Part shown: positions 45,402 through 57,239 of the stretch, piece by piece | Numbering within the stretch: the first letter of the stretch is position 1 | How the letters are laid out: the number at the start of each line of letters is the position of its first letter | Assembly (NCBI GenBank): GCA_031769625.1 | Contig: JAUIMM010000534.1 | Location: 12,911,001 to 12,975,000 of the forward strand | Length of the DNA stretch: 64,000 nt | Direction of reading: 5' to 3' | Source: Taudactylus pleione | Lineage: Eukaryota; Chordata; Amphibia; Anura; Myobatrachidae | Position numbers and translations under genes: made by a program | Notes under the pieces: generated by a model | Database searches by the model: none | What the model saw: only the letters and a program-made list of their open reading frames with translations | What the model was told of the DNA's origin: nothing

Positions 45402-45432
45402 ATCTATCTATCTATCTGTCTATCTATCTATC
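45402..45432. repeat. (TATC)n microsatellite
   Basis: About seven TATC units with one TGTC interruption. Confidence 0.9.
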
Positions 45433-45684
45433 GCACCAACCCTGTTGTTTTGGTTTTGAATCTAATTTGTCGTCAGGTTGCCAAAATCGCCTTCTGTGTT
45501 TTGGATCAGTATTTTTTTTCAGAAATGATTAAAAAAAACAGGTAAAATCACATAATTTGGACCTGTTATTGTTCCTACAATATTATTAACCTCAATAACA
45601 TTAATTTCAAGTTATTTCCAGTCAATTTTGACCACCTCACAGCTCACAATATTGTTTTCATCCGGGTTTAGGCCAAAAGGTTGC

Positions 45685-46655
45685 CCCATAAAATAGAGAC
45701 ATGAGTACAGCTCTCTAGGTTAAGATAAAGTGTCCCTAGCAGTTCCACATAAAGAGGTATCCCTGCCTCTGTATAGACATAAGAATGATATAGTGTGGTG
45801 CACTCTGAGACACTAGTCTACTTATAGGAGTGTTCTTGTAATTTACCGATGATAAGAGTATTTCTCTAAGTACTGTAGGTGTTAATGTGGTAATTAGTCC
45901 ATATAACTTATCCTGTTGTATGTGGATGTTTGTCTTTATTTTCATAGAATAACTGCAGGTAGGGTGTTCATAACTTATCTGTAGATAGGGTGTTCATACA
46001 GTCTCTTCATATAATAACTGTTGGCTGGGTGTTCTTATACTGCCATAGCCCTCTTCATATATCTCTCCACCTCTCCACCTCAAACTAAACATTAAGCACA
46101 GTTTCAGGAACTTCACAGAACACAAGTTATGCAGGATAGGTAGGACTGAATGTAATTACCCAGCTGAAGCGATATATGTAACGGTGGTCTTGTCAGTCCT
46201 GGTGCCTCAGGTCATGGTTAGACCAATACTTAAAAATCTGGTGTAATGTTACACCTGGTATACAGACTGCACCAATTGTTTGATTCAACACCTTTATTGG
46301 TATACAGTAAATATACAAGTGACTCTAAGGGGTACATTTACTAAGATGGGAGTTCTATTTAAGAAATAATGTTGCCCATAGCAACCAATCAGATTATACT
46401 CATTTATCTAGCACCTTCTAGAAGAAAACACCTGGAATCTGACTGGTTGCTTTGGGCAACATCACTTCTTAAATAGAACTCCCATCCTAGTAAATTTACC
46501 CCCAAGAGTCCTGTGGTAAACACTTCTATTCTGCTAAAAGATTTGTGATCAGAATAAAGTCCAGTAATGTAATAGATTCTTTTAGTGAGTATATGAAGAA
46601 GGGGCATATCCTAATTCATTTTTTCCATCTACTGGACTTTTTCAAGGGTGAAATT
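45685..46655. mobile_element. Insertion in the hAT with a possible 5-bp duplication GTTGC
   Basis: GTTGC is found at 45680-45684 and 46656-46660, and removing what lies between restores AGGTTGCACCAAG as in the copy at 28479. A 5-bp duplication would fit an LTR element, perhaps a solo LTR, but the ends are not TG..CA, so the class is open. It holds the MITE at 46329-46503. Confidence 0.5.
46329..46503. mobile_element. Short palindromic MITE (GGGGTACATTTACTAAGATGG ends)
   Basis: GGGGTACATTTACTAAGATG, followed by GGAGTTCTATTTAAGA, is mirrored at the other end with very few mismatches, giving terminal inverted repeats of about 37 bp. The centre also pairs (GTTGCCCATAGCAACCAATC / GGTTGCTTTGGGCAAC). 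Confidence 0.85.
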
Positions 46656-47429
46656 GTTGCACCAAGATAGCTGGCTGACTAAGCTTAGCGACAGCAGCAG
46701 GCAGCACAAACACATAGCAGTTTAACATAAAACATGGCACATCTACGGTACAGAGTGGCACTGCAATGGCTATATAATAACTATATGACCCCATATTAGA
46801 AACCAAGAATGTTTGATTAATCAAGAACTAGATCAGAGGCCCAAGGGAGATGGAGTATGTATGTAGTTGAAGACAAGGAAAGGAAGGGAAAATTTGATTA
46901 GTTTGTAAATGTAATTATATTTTTGTATTTATGAGGGAGAAGGGGGATCCGGCGGGATCTGAGCCCGGCTCTGGTTTTTCCACCAGGCTTGGATTCCACA
47001 TCAGGGCAAAACTTCACGGATTTGATCTGCATCTGCTAAGAAGCTACAGAAAATGGGGACTATATGCCTGGTAGAAAAGCTGGGGATGGATGGCATTGAA
47101 ATATACAAAAGAACTTGAACACACACCCCAGTAAATTACAGTAATATACAGTACACTGCCTATCAAACACACACAATCATGATAAAGCCCAAAATAAAAA
47201 GTGGTGCAACAAAGAATTATCCTTGGGCCTTCCCATCCACCCTTATGTTATATATTAAAAGGACATGTTTAACAAACCAATAACTTCGGCGACAGGGAGC
47301 TGCCACATGTGGCTGAAGTGATTGGTTTGTTTGGGCCCCCAAAAAACAGGCTTGCCAGTAGTCAAAGGGACTGACTGACATAATTATTTGAATGGGAAGC
47401 TAACATTGCTGGCAATGACCGCTACATAC

Positions 47430-49330
47430 AAACTGGCACTACAGAGGCAAGATGTCATTGCCATTATCAACCTCACCCTCATCAGTATGTACATCATCTT
47501 CACACAATATCAATATGTCCCCGGTGGAATCCACCATTACGGGTGCCTCCAGACTTTGACAAAATTGGCGGCAAAAGGCTTCCTTGTGAACTTAGTAGTT
47601 CATTTTTTACACATTTTGAGGAAGTAGACTCCTATGCCGATCACTGACAAGGTTCCCGGCTGTGCTGAAAACACTTTCACACACTGGAGGGTGAGCTGCT
47701 TAAGTTATGTAAAGCCAGTTTGCACAACATGGAAAGTATTTTCCACTGTACTGGAGTAAGTTACATTCTCCCTTTGTCATGGCTTGTTGTGTAGCTTTGG
47801 ATGGCTTTTTGCTGTTTCTCAATCTGTTGAATCATATAAAGGATGGAATTCCACCTTGTTACTACTTTTTACTTCAGCAGGTGGCAGGGCAAATTATACT
47901 GTTCTTGAAGGTGCTGCAATCTTCTAGATGCAGCTGCTCAATGCCGAAAATGTACCAACATTTTTTGGGCCACAGACAGCATCTCCTGCACGCCCCTGTA
48001 ATTTTTTAAAAAATTCTGCACCACCAAATTGATTGTGTGAGCAAAACATGGGATGTGTTTGAAATCACCTAGCTGTAATGCTCTATCAATATTTGTGGCA
48101 TTGCCAGAAATCCCAAATCCTGAGGAGAGTCCAAGTAGAGTAAGCCATTACAATGACATCCTTGAGTTATTCTAAGGGGATTCTAAGCCAGTGGTACAGA
48201 GTGTAGCCTGCCTCTGAATAAGCTGGCATTTATTAGATGCTGCTGTTCCTGCTGAAGAAGGCAATAAATCTTAAGTTTGCTCTGTTCCACTTGTCCACAT
48301 ATCTGTGGTTAAGTGGACAATAGGTACAATGGCATTTTGGACTAATTACGTTTTTTTTTTAATGTCCATGTAAAGGCGGGGAATTTCTTTTCTATTGAAG
48401 TGGAATCTAGATGAAATTTGTTAGTGGGGACACAGGACCTCAATTAGTTGTCTAAAACCCACTGCATTAATGGCAGATATTGGTCGCAGATCTGCAGTGA
48501 TCCGCTGTGCAACTGGGTGACAGCTGTACTTGCTTCCTCTATCAAAGGATTGTTTAACAGTCAATTGTTTTTTTAAACTACTACTAGTAGTCTTCCTGGT
48601 CTCCTTCTGGGATGAAGATCCACCCCCAGAAGCAGCAGCAGGCCTAATGCTCAAGGATTATTCTGAGGAATCCTGGATAGGGGAGGACTCAGTTAAACCT
48701 ATCAAATTGGATGCAGGACTACTTCAAATCATTATTGAGCATATTGTTGATGAAGGTATTGGTAGTGGACATTTCAGGTGCTTAGATTTAGCAGAGAGAA
48801 GGAGTTAGCTGACGCTGGAATGCTTGTTACTTTTTTAGCATAAGTTTCTGATTTTGCCAAAAACTTTTCATGCAAATGAGATAACAGGAAGGAGGTTCCT
48901 AGATAGTTAACATAATTACCTCTGTTTACTGTGGCTTTACAAACACTACAGATTTCAAGACAATTGTTGTACGGATTTGGGTAAAAATAATTTGGATTTT
49001 TTTTGTCTTATTCCCAGGCATGACAATGGTCTTCTTCTTATCATGAGTAAGAACTGCTTTCAGTGGTGCCTCACTTACACAAACAACATTCTAATCATCA
49101 ACATTCTCATTAGCATCAGCTACACAAATACCCCCCTCATCCTGTTGCACTTCCACAGTAGCATCCTCAATGTCTAGGTGAGCATATTCTTGACTTGTGC
49201 TGCTCATTGACATTGATGCGGTATCATCATGATGACTGGTTGTGGCAGCAGCTGCAGTGCTAGTGCTTGGATACTGCTCCTGCTGGTCTATTGATCAATA
49301 ATCATGTTCCATATTAACCCCTGACTTGTT
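47430..49330 (-). pseudogene. hAT transposase pseudogene (BED-finger type)
   Basis: Read on the minus strand in several frames: a Ser/Thr-rich N-terminus (SHHDDTASMSMSSTSQEY, near 49220), a decayed BED-like zinc finger (about 48850-49010), and the DDE/RNase-H-like core with CFAHTINLVVQNFLKN (near 48020), then VVTRWNSILYMI (near 47850), LTPVQWKILS (near 47740) and the C-terminal VFSTAGNLVSDRHRSLLPQN (near 47650). The WN and FSTAGN blocks are diagnostic of hAT. Frameshifts and stops are spread along its length. It is the probable full-length ancestor type for the deleted copies at 28195-30112 and 40232-44350. Confidence 0.85.
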
Positions 49331-49887
49331 TTTCACAAAAAATATATTATTTTAATTTAAAAAAATGCCCACCAACTGCTACAAACTAACCATTACTGAC
49401 TGTTATATATCACAGATACAGTATCACGGCCACATACACAGTATCACGGTCTGATTTTTTTAGCACAATAAAAAAAATACACAAAAAAAACCTGTGCCCA
49501 CCGGCTGCAACACACTGCGCAGATAGTATAAGAAGTGGTCCTTGAACTACTGACTGTTACTGACTGTTATACTCTATATCACATACACAGTATAACAACC
49601 TTTTCTAAGCCACACACAAGTAACATTAATTATTAAATGATGTTCCTGCACTATAAAAATAAAGCAAACAATGATTTGCTGACTGCCTATTGAACAAACT
49701 AGCTCGGCCAGTTTTACTAGCCTAAACTCCTTCTCCTCCCACGGTCATGTGACAAATGATGATGAATCACCATGGGAGGGACTTATATCAAATTCAAAAT
49801 ATGCAAGATCCGTCACCGGGAAGTTGACGTCATGCCTTGTTTTCGATTCCGAAAAGAGCGAGATAGACAGAAACAGAGACAGATATA

Positions 49888-50337
49888 GGGGATGAATCAG
49901 CAGAGGATGCAAGTGCAGTTGCAGCTGCTAACATAGCAGCTGCGATAGCTCTATTTTGTCAATGCAACTGGAAGCGTCATCAGATAATCTGCGATCCCAT
50001 CAGCCGCCTGAGTGACCCATTGGTCATGCAAGCAGGTCACCGCACATGCAACAAAGAGGCTGGGAAATCGCCATCTGCCGATGGATATCCTGGCCCCTTC
50101 CCTCCCCCCAATGGCCGGCAACACGCCTCCATTTTGTGAAAAGGAGGCCGTGGCCACCCCCTCCTGACCCACAAATGGCAGCAGACTGTCAATCACTGAC
50201 AGTCTGCTGCCATTCTGCTTGTGATCACACAGGACCCATGCTGCACATGCACAGATTGGGTCCTGCGCATGCGCAGATTCCTGACTAATGGGAATCTGCG
50301 TGCAGACACTCATCTGGTTCTCTGCTGAATCACCCCC
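49888..50337. mobile_element. Palindromic MITE (GGGGATGAATCAGCAGAG ends), TSD ATA
   Basis: GGGGATGAATCAGCAGAGG and (reverse complement) GGGGGTGATTCAGCAGAG are inverted ends; ATA lies at 49885-49887 and 50338-50340. The interior has hairpins such as GCAGCAGACTGTCAATCACT with its complement. A relative is at 51599-51915. Confidence 0.78.
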
Positions 50338-50389
50338 ATAGTGCTTTATTTAGAAAGGAAGGCACTCAAGAGGGACTTTAAAATAAAGC

Positions 50390-50760
50390 TTAACTTATGG
50401 AAAATATAGTTTGTTTGTTTTAGCTTTGGTTTTGGATCTGTATTCATCCTCGTGTTTTGTTTTTTATAAAGAAATAAAGTTTTAAGATCAGCTAAAATCA
50501 TGTAAATTTTGCAAGCTAAAACCTGAAATTTGGATTTAAAATCCAAAGATAAAAACCGCGATTGAGGTTTATCTGGATATCCTCAGGAAATCAGAACTGC
50601 GACTCGGATTCATTCGGATCTACTCAAGAGATGAGAACCACAACTCGCTTTTATCCGTATCTCCTCAGAAGATCAGAACCATGGAACTGCGACTCGTATT
50701 TCACCGGATTGACGAAATTCGGATGGCTTCTGATTTCTGGTGAACCAAACCACACACCTC
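50390..50760. repeat. hAT-derived debris
   Basis: GCTTTGGTTTTGGATCTGTA and ATCCTCGTGTTTTG resemble the left part of the 28195 hAT; the following GGATTCATTCGGATC-type repeats are decayed subterminal sequence. No terminus is seen. Confidence 0.5.
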
Positions 50761-50769
50761 TCTCTCTCC

Positions 50770-50802
<33 letters not shown>

Positions 50803-50820
50803 TATATTTATATATACATA
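50770..50820. repeat. (TA)n-rich microsatellite
   Basis: Interrupted TA and TACA dinucleotide runs. Confidence 0.85.
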
Positions 50821-51598
50821 TAAATCTCATTACAACAGTATTCGAAAATGCTACAACCTAATTATATATTTTATTAAGTAAATCTTAAAAGTTCCAGCTG
50901 GAATATGTACTTGTTACGGAATGCGGTATCCAGATTGAACTGTCATTTTAAAGATTATTTGTTGATCTAAATGATTGTTTGTGACAGCCGTACTCCAAAA
51001 CTGTAATATTTCTGTCTTGCAAATCTGCTTATTTACACCACTGAACACCGCACTACATTACTGATAGTAATTCAGTCATACTACAAATGCATTGCCATTT
51101 CTGGTTACTGTTCACTATGATTGGATATTTATTTCCATTTTCATGAAATGCACATAAAATTGGCAAGTGATTTCTGTAACAAATGTACAAAGCATGCCGT
51201 GAATTAAGTAATGCATTATGTTTATGAGTAAATAGTTTTTTAAGAAATGTGTTGATAGGTATAAAATGAATACGCACTTATTGGAAGTGATTTAAACACT
51301 GCACAACATTTCTGAGGTAATACAGAAATATTGTTACTTATCAAAGTATTAAACAATGCTGTAATAGAGTTTATATTGAAAAGTCTGCTGGGAAGTTCCT
51401 TATACGTTGCAGTTCTTCGAGTTAATGACTCAAAGAATAGGATTTCAAAGCATGCCATAAGCTCATGCTAAAATACAACAGCCTTGTACAAAAAGTGGAT
51501 CTGATGTAGAGTTGTAATCAAATGTGTGTAAGTTATGTTAGAAATAAAGCTTATGCAAAAGAAATGTATAGTTATCCATTATCAGACTCTGCAATATG

Positions 51599-51915
51599 GA
51601 GGTGATTCAAGCTCTGATACTGCGATGCAGCTGCGATAGCACTATTATGGTAATGGTGCAGAAGACATCACGCCTCCTGCATGCATTACTGATTGACTAT
51701 TAATAGCAGTTGTTCAAAAGAGGCCAGGAAATCTCCGCCATCCGATGGAAATCCTGGCCTCTTCAATACTCCCCAATGTTGGTGACACACCTTCATTTGG
51801 GTAAACGGAGGCTGTTGCCACCCCCTCCCTGCCCAGAAAAGGGAGCAGACTGTCAATCACTGACAATCTGCTGCTGCTCTGTGTGCGGGATCGCAGATGC
51901 GTACTGAACATGCAC
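51599..51915. mobile_element. Truncated relative of the 49888-50337 MITE
   Basis: The start GGAGGTGATTCAAGC, the middle GAGGCTGTTGCCACCCCCTC and GGAGCAGACTGTCAATCACT follow the 49888 copy; the right terminus is missing. Confidence 0.7.
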
Positions 51916-52130
51916 TGTATGGGTTTTGTGATGGCACAGAAAGGTTACAATTGGAGATGTGCACTAACCATTGGGTATCTCTGACTTACCCCCTATGCCT
52001 GATACTGCATTAGCAGCATATATAAAGTTATGGCAAGTGCATCTCTGCATTGGAAGCATATGAGCTAAGTTTACCCAAAATGCAAAAATCAACATACTGT
52101 AGGAGCTGATTCTGAGGCACATGGATCTCT

Positions 52131-52729
52131 GGGCCTGATTCAGAGCCGCTCGTAAGCGGCCGCTCGTTCGCTCCGAGTGATGTTCGCACAACTGCGCATG
52201 CGTATGGGTTGTAATACGCATGCGCAAACCAGTCATTGCGGTCGGAAATTGTGTGCTCGCAAAATAGCGAATGCCTGCTAATTTGAGTGACAGAATGAGG
52301 CGTTTGTGGGTGGTAACAGGGGAAGGTGCTTGAAAACGGGGAGTGGAGATCCGAACGCAGGTGTGCCAAACGGTCAAAACGGGCGTTTTAAGGGTGTGCA
52401 TAATTAACAAAGCAGCGTCATCGACCACGTCACTTGGTTGTCTTTTAGCCTGAACTGCTCGCATGATTGCGGTAGGAAAATCCAACCACAAGCACTGCGA
52501 GCAATTCATATGCCTTTCGATGTACTCGATTAATCTAATAAATAGCGGAGATGACGTAGGATGCGAGCGGCAAGGGGGCGTTTTATAAAAAATAGCGAGC
52601 GCATGTTTCGTTTGCTCGTTCAGACATAGAGGCGTCAACAGACTGCAAAGAGCGAGCGCTCTATTTAAATATCCGGCCCCTTTTTCTGAACGAGCGAGCG
52701 CAAATAGCGTCCGGCTCTGAATCAGGCCC
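52131..52729. mobile_element. Palindromic MITE, TSD TCT
   Basis: GGGCCTGATTCAGAGCCGCT opens it, and GCTCTGAATCAGGCCC closes it; TCT flanks both sides (52128-52130, 52730-52732). The interior shares GTTTGTGGGTGGTAACAGGG with 17468-18065 and 19913-20523, so those three form one subfamily. Confidence 0.9.
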
Positions 52730-53026
52730 TCTGTTCACAAATGTACATAGGTCAGTCCTTTTCTGAGCTGGACACAACTTAGCCAGATCTGTCATTCCAT
52801 GAAATAGGGCATGAACTGGACAGCTAGAAAAACCACCCTGACTTGTGGGAATGTCATGGGAGTGTCATGTTGTGGGAGTGTATGCGTACAGGAAAGGGAA
52901 GCCTGGTTCTTACAAATCTATTGTATCTAGCTTGGGGCTGGTGCATGTGCAGATACTAAATATGACGGTTGCCATGGTCGGTGTAAAATAAATGGCCGGC
53001 ACAGGTTTTCACTTGAATGGATACTG

Positions 53027-53396
53027 ACAGGGCCGGACTAGCCATCTGGCACTTCTGGAAAATCCAGAAAAGCAAATGCCAGTAGGGCCGTTGGCCTCAG
53101 GGCTGGCTCGAGTAGAGCAGATGCCACTGCACAGGGCAGAAGTCACCTTCTGGACATGCCTCCATACCCCCTTGGAGATTATGGTATGAGTTCAGGGGGA
53201 GGGAAGGGGTGGCGGCAATGATGGGCCACTGCACTCTGCTCGGCCGGGAAGAGACAAGGGTGTGCCATGAGGCCAGGCCCCCATGACTCATGCCATGCCT
53301 CCTAAAACTTAACCATGCCCCCTTTGCAAATGTGTACACCTAAGGCACATGCACGGGGGGGCTGCCATGGCTGATCTACAGCTTCAGTCCATCCGT
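53027..53396. mobile_element. hAT-type MITE, TSD GGATACTG
   Basis: GGATACTG is duplicated at 53019-53026 and 53397-53404. The ends ACAGGGCCGGACTAGCC and (reverse complement) ACGGATGGACTGAAG are weakly inverted. It has no coding frame. Confidence 0.75.
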
Positions 53397-53639
53397 GGAT
53401 ACTGGCATTAGTATAAGGTAGTGAATCTGCTTTTTCGGCTGCCCACCGCAACAACAGCCAGTTTACATACACTCAGAATAAGTCCCATAACCTCAATTTG
53501 GGGCATTAGTCAGTAAAGTCTACTCTCTAATTTCTATTACCTTGTATTACTCCTTGATGGCATTTCTTTTCTTTCTGGCATTAGTTCCATTGCTAATGAT
53601 GTTTGAAACCTGCAATATCTTAACATAGGTAGATGTAAA

Positions 53640-53897
53640 TTAGCTATTGTGATGTCTTACGCAGTATGAGAGCCCTCTGCGCGTCAGGAGAGCAGCGATG
53701 TTTGTGGCTGGTCAGACTTTCTGCATATGCTGAGTGACTGCCCAATCTGCGGCAATGTTACCGATCGATGTTGTACGTCATCGGACAGATATGAGAAGCC
53801 AGATACAGATAAGCTTTGGAAACATGAGCATATTTTTGCAGATGCGCTCCATACGAAATAACAGATTGCATTAGCGCACATCTCTGAATCAGGCCAT
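53640..53897. mobile_element. 3' fragment of a GGGCCTGATTC-family MITE
   Basis: It ends in GCGCACATCTCTGAATCAGGCC and contains CCGATCGATG and GCGGCAATG segments like family members. The left end was not found. Confidence 0.55.
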
Positions 53898-54587
53898 AAG
53901 TAGAATAAGCACTTTACATGTTGACCAGAACAATCTATTCTACTTTAAAGAAAGCAAATAATGCTGAAACTGGCTGTCTGTAAGTTTATGGTTTGTGTCT
54001 GTACAAGTCATGCTCTATAACACAAGTGGGTCGGACATTGAAATAATGGACTACCATGAAAATGGCATTACTCATAAATCTGTTTTCTATATGTATTGGA
54101 TGATTTGCATAATATCCCAATGGATTGTGTTTAGCTTGGAAATCTTCTTAACACTCATTATTTTAATGAGGCCATAAAAAGCAACCTTTAATTATTAGGA
54201 AAACAATGCAAATGCATCTGTATGCTGTTTATTCTCCCCTGATTATTACCAGTTCATTCTTGCAGAACTGCGGCTACAGTATATATAATGATACACTATA
54301 TTTTTCTTGGTTCTGCTGAACAAGTAAATAATGCCCTCAGTAATAACATATTGTAGTATTGGTAAAACAATGAACACTAGGAGTTACAGTTATCAAATCT
54401 AGAAAACGAATTTCCAACTTGGGACTTTATTTATAGACTATGTAGTTGTAGACCATTGTGAACATAAAATTAGAACACTAGGCATGCACAAGCAAAACCT
54501 TCTATGGCTCTGCAGTTTATTTTGCAGAACAGACATGAATGGGAGACAATTATCAACCTAGAGAAACTGCAAAGAAGGGAACTTGCA

Positions 54588-54597
<10 letters not shown>

Positions 54598-54633
<36 letters not shown>
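54598..54633. repeat. (AT)n microsatellite at a MITE edge
   Basis: About 17 AT units directly abut the terminal repeat of the pogo-like element that follows; a second TA-rich run lies at 55069-55092 on its other side. Confidence 0.9.
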
Positions 54634-54634
<1 letters not shown>

Positions 54635-55068
54635 GGGTTCAGTCTCCCATATCCAAAATGCTTGGGACCAAGGGTATTTTGGATATCGGAATATTCCGTA
54701 TTTTGGAATATTTGTATACCATATTGATATGAAATGAGATGTCTTAGGAATAGGGCCCAAATCTAAACACAGAATGGATGTATGATTCATATACACCTTA
54801 TACACACAGCCTGAATGTAATTTTATACAATATTTTCAATAATTTTGTGGTTCAAACAATGTTTGAGTACATACATGAAATTAATTTATGTTTCATGTAC
54901 ACATTATACACAAAGCCTATAGGTCATTTTATACTTTATTTTTAATAATTTTGTGCCTTAAACAAAGTTTGTGTACATTTAACCATCAAAAAGCAAAGGT
55001 TTCACTATCTCAGTCATGCTGAAAATATTCCTCATTTCGGAATATTTGGATATGAGAGACTCAACCTG
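54634..55068. mobile_element. Pogo/Tigger-like MITE with TA TSD
   Basis: CGGGTTCAGTCTCCCATATC opens it, and its end, in reverse complement, reads CAGGTTGAGTCTCTCATATC; TA flanks both. Two inner blocks of about 85 bp (each with ACACCTTATACACA-like and AATAATTTTGTG motifs) are repeated in direct orientation. From memory the ends and interior resemble mammalian Tigger-type non-autonomous elements that begin CAGGTTGAGTATCC. It has no transposase. Confidence 0.75.
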
Positions 55069-55092
55069 TATATATATACATATATATATATA

Positions 55093-55738
55093 TAATCATA
55101 TCAATCAAATGGCGGCACTCAGCGTCTGGATAATATCAAGAAAACGTGTCCTTTATTTCTCCTATGTTTTGGGTATGGTTCACGTCATCAGGGATAAGGT
55201 GATACTAACATAACATCTCTTAAAGACCCCACCACATGAGACAATTAGCTCCTACAGCGCTGCCACTCGTCCGTTCACTGTGACACCTACGCTTCACGCG
55301 TCGCTGCTGCAGTGACGTCAAAGCGCCATGGCGTTCAGTCGAGATTGCACTGATCCACCCTCGTATCCATGGCAACCTAGTTTGCCAACTATGATGTATA
55401 TATAAAATCACAATAGGCTGTCAGATAAAAAGGTATTGATAGCCTTATGCAATAATATTTAATTGCTGGCTAAATAGAAATTTATATCATACCTTGTAAG
55501 ATCAGGGGCAGAATCGGGTGTCTACTTATTCAGTACATGCAGATTAGTGTTTTGTATTTTATGTATTCATGTACTTTTTAACTATTTCCATTCATTGTTG
55601 TTTTTTTTCTAGGTTGCCATGGTTAAGAGGGTGGAGGGGCTAATTGTCTCATGTGGTGGGGTATTTAAGAGATGTTATGATTGTATTATCTTGATATTAT
55701 CCAGATGCTGAGTGCCGCCATTTGATTGATCTGATTAC
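55093..55738. mobile_element. Fold-back element with long inverted arms
   Basis: 55094-55140 (TCAATCAAATGGCGGCACTC onward) is the inverse of 55691-55737; ATCTCTTAAAGACCCCACCA (about 55214) mirrors 55660-55680; and TATCCATGGCAACCTAG (about 55365) mirrors 55610-55625. A decayed hammerhead-like segment lies in the left arm (55161-55193, minus). It probably derives from PLE terminal repeats in inverted orientation. Confidence 0.8.
55161..55193 (-). ncRNA. Decayed hammerhead-like motif in a fold-back arm
   Basis: The minus strand reads CCCTGATGA (core intact), then GTG..CAT as a possible helix II, but the second core is CAAAAC, not GAAAC, followed by ATAGG. It is non-functional as written. Confidence 0.3.
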
Positions 55739-55834
55739 AAAGGGTACGTACTGTACCTAAGGAAGGCATCGGCGCACATTTAACTTTCCAAGTAGTAAAT
55801 AGTGGAGTGCCGGGGACTTATTGGAGTTCTTTAT

Positions 55835-56780
55835 ATATATATATATATATATTTTTTTTTTTTTTAATGCAACTAAACTTTGCGGTGATTTTTTTAAAGT
55901 CACATATGTTTGATTAGATTGATTAATATGGATTGGTTCCTTCTGTTTTGGTATGTTGCACAGTTATTTTAGGTCTAAATATGAAACTACTGAAATTGAT
56001 GCTCTATAAGTTTTAGACAGAATAGACACTAAACAACAACAAAAAAAGAAAGGCATTATTACAAACCAATAAATATAATTGTTGGGCTATGTTTCTTTGC
56101 AATATAGCTCCATCATTTACACTAATGTCCATATATTATTATGCTATTTGCTCTTTGCTTATCTGCACCCTGTATATTAGACTATTCTTTTTTGTTTTCA
56201 AACACATTGCCTCATGAGATCTAGAATAACATAGACCCATGAATAAGGGAATGGGTCTGTATAGAATATTATCTATTGATAAATGTTAACTTTTGTAAGA
56301 TAAAAGCAACTGACCCCCAATTGTTTGGTAAATTCATGTCCATGGTCCTTCTGTGATAGGCAACATAACCAAATTTCTTCGAGGGTTGTGTTCAAAGACA
56401 AAAATTAAAAGGTTTTGTGTCCAAACTCGAGATTTGTGGGTTCAATTGTCCAAAGGGATCTGAGTCCCAACTCTGTTCCCTCTCATGTGTTTGCCCGCCA
56501 TTTCACGCTGGAGATTTGACATGGGAGGTAGTGTAGATAGGGCTCTAGCGCTAGAAAAAAAACACTAGTTTAGTTAGCTTGGCAGCAATACTTAGCAACA
56601 AAGTACAGTTACAGAGTGTCCCTTGTCTGTATATAAGGCAGGGGCACTGTGTCATGCGTTGAGTGGACTCAAGGAGAGAGCTGTGTATCATCAAATCATA
56701 TAATTCATTATTCAATTTAACTAAGTCCTAATGAATCAACTTCATTGGGATTTTGGTTGATTGTTTTTAACAATGCTTTC
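55835..56780. other. No recognised feature
   Basis: A (TA)n/(T)n run at 55837-55866, then unremarkable sequence without terminal repeats or a credible open frame. Confidence 0.4.
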
Positions 56781-56830
56781 CACTTCTCTTATTTGCTTTT
56801 GTGATGGCTAAATTCATGGGCATCAGAATG

Positions 56831-57034
56831 GGGGGGGGTAATTGGGTGGCTCGCCCCCTCAAACATTAAAAAGGAGCGGTGGCCATGGTTGGTCAGGGGC
56901 GGTGGTTTATAGCAATAGGCTGCATGGCCCCTGGGGGGGTAATTGGGTGGCTCGCCCCCCTCAAACATTAAAAAGGAGCGGTGGCCATGGGTGGTCAGGG
57001 GCGGTGGTTTATAGCAATAGGCTGCATGGCCCCT
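56831..57034. repeat. Tandem duplication of about 103 bp
   Basis: Two nearly identical copies (starting GGGGGGGTAATTGGGTGGCT at about 56831 and 56935) each end ATAGGCTGCATGGCCCCT. Part of the unit (GCTGTGCTTTATAGCAATAG) recurs inverted at 57130-57155. Confidence 0.9.
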
Positions 57035-57239
57035 ACACTGCATGGTGGAGGAGGTGTAATGTACAGTCTATAAGTTAAAAGACCACACATTACACATCTT
57101 CGTTCTACGCTTGGTGCAGGGGCCGTGCGGCCTATTGCTATAAAGCACAGCTCCTGACCGCCGCAACCACCACTCAGATAAGAAACAGGGAGGCAGGAGG
57201 GGAGGAGAGGGGGAGGGGAGGAGATGGTGGGCAGGCACC

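Larger units (their letters stand above)
45436..49860. mobile_element. Larger, older relative of the 1.9-kb hAT
   Basis: The sequence from GTTTTGGTTTTGAATCTAAT to the GGTTGC at 45684 and on from 46656 (ACCAAGATAGCTGGCTGACT) follows the left half of 28195-30112; 49780-49860 follows its right part. It still contains much of the transposase (minus strand, 47430-49330). The terminal inverted repeats are not preserved. A 971-bp insertion lies at 45685-46655. Confidence 0.75.
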
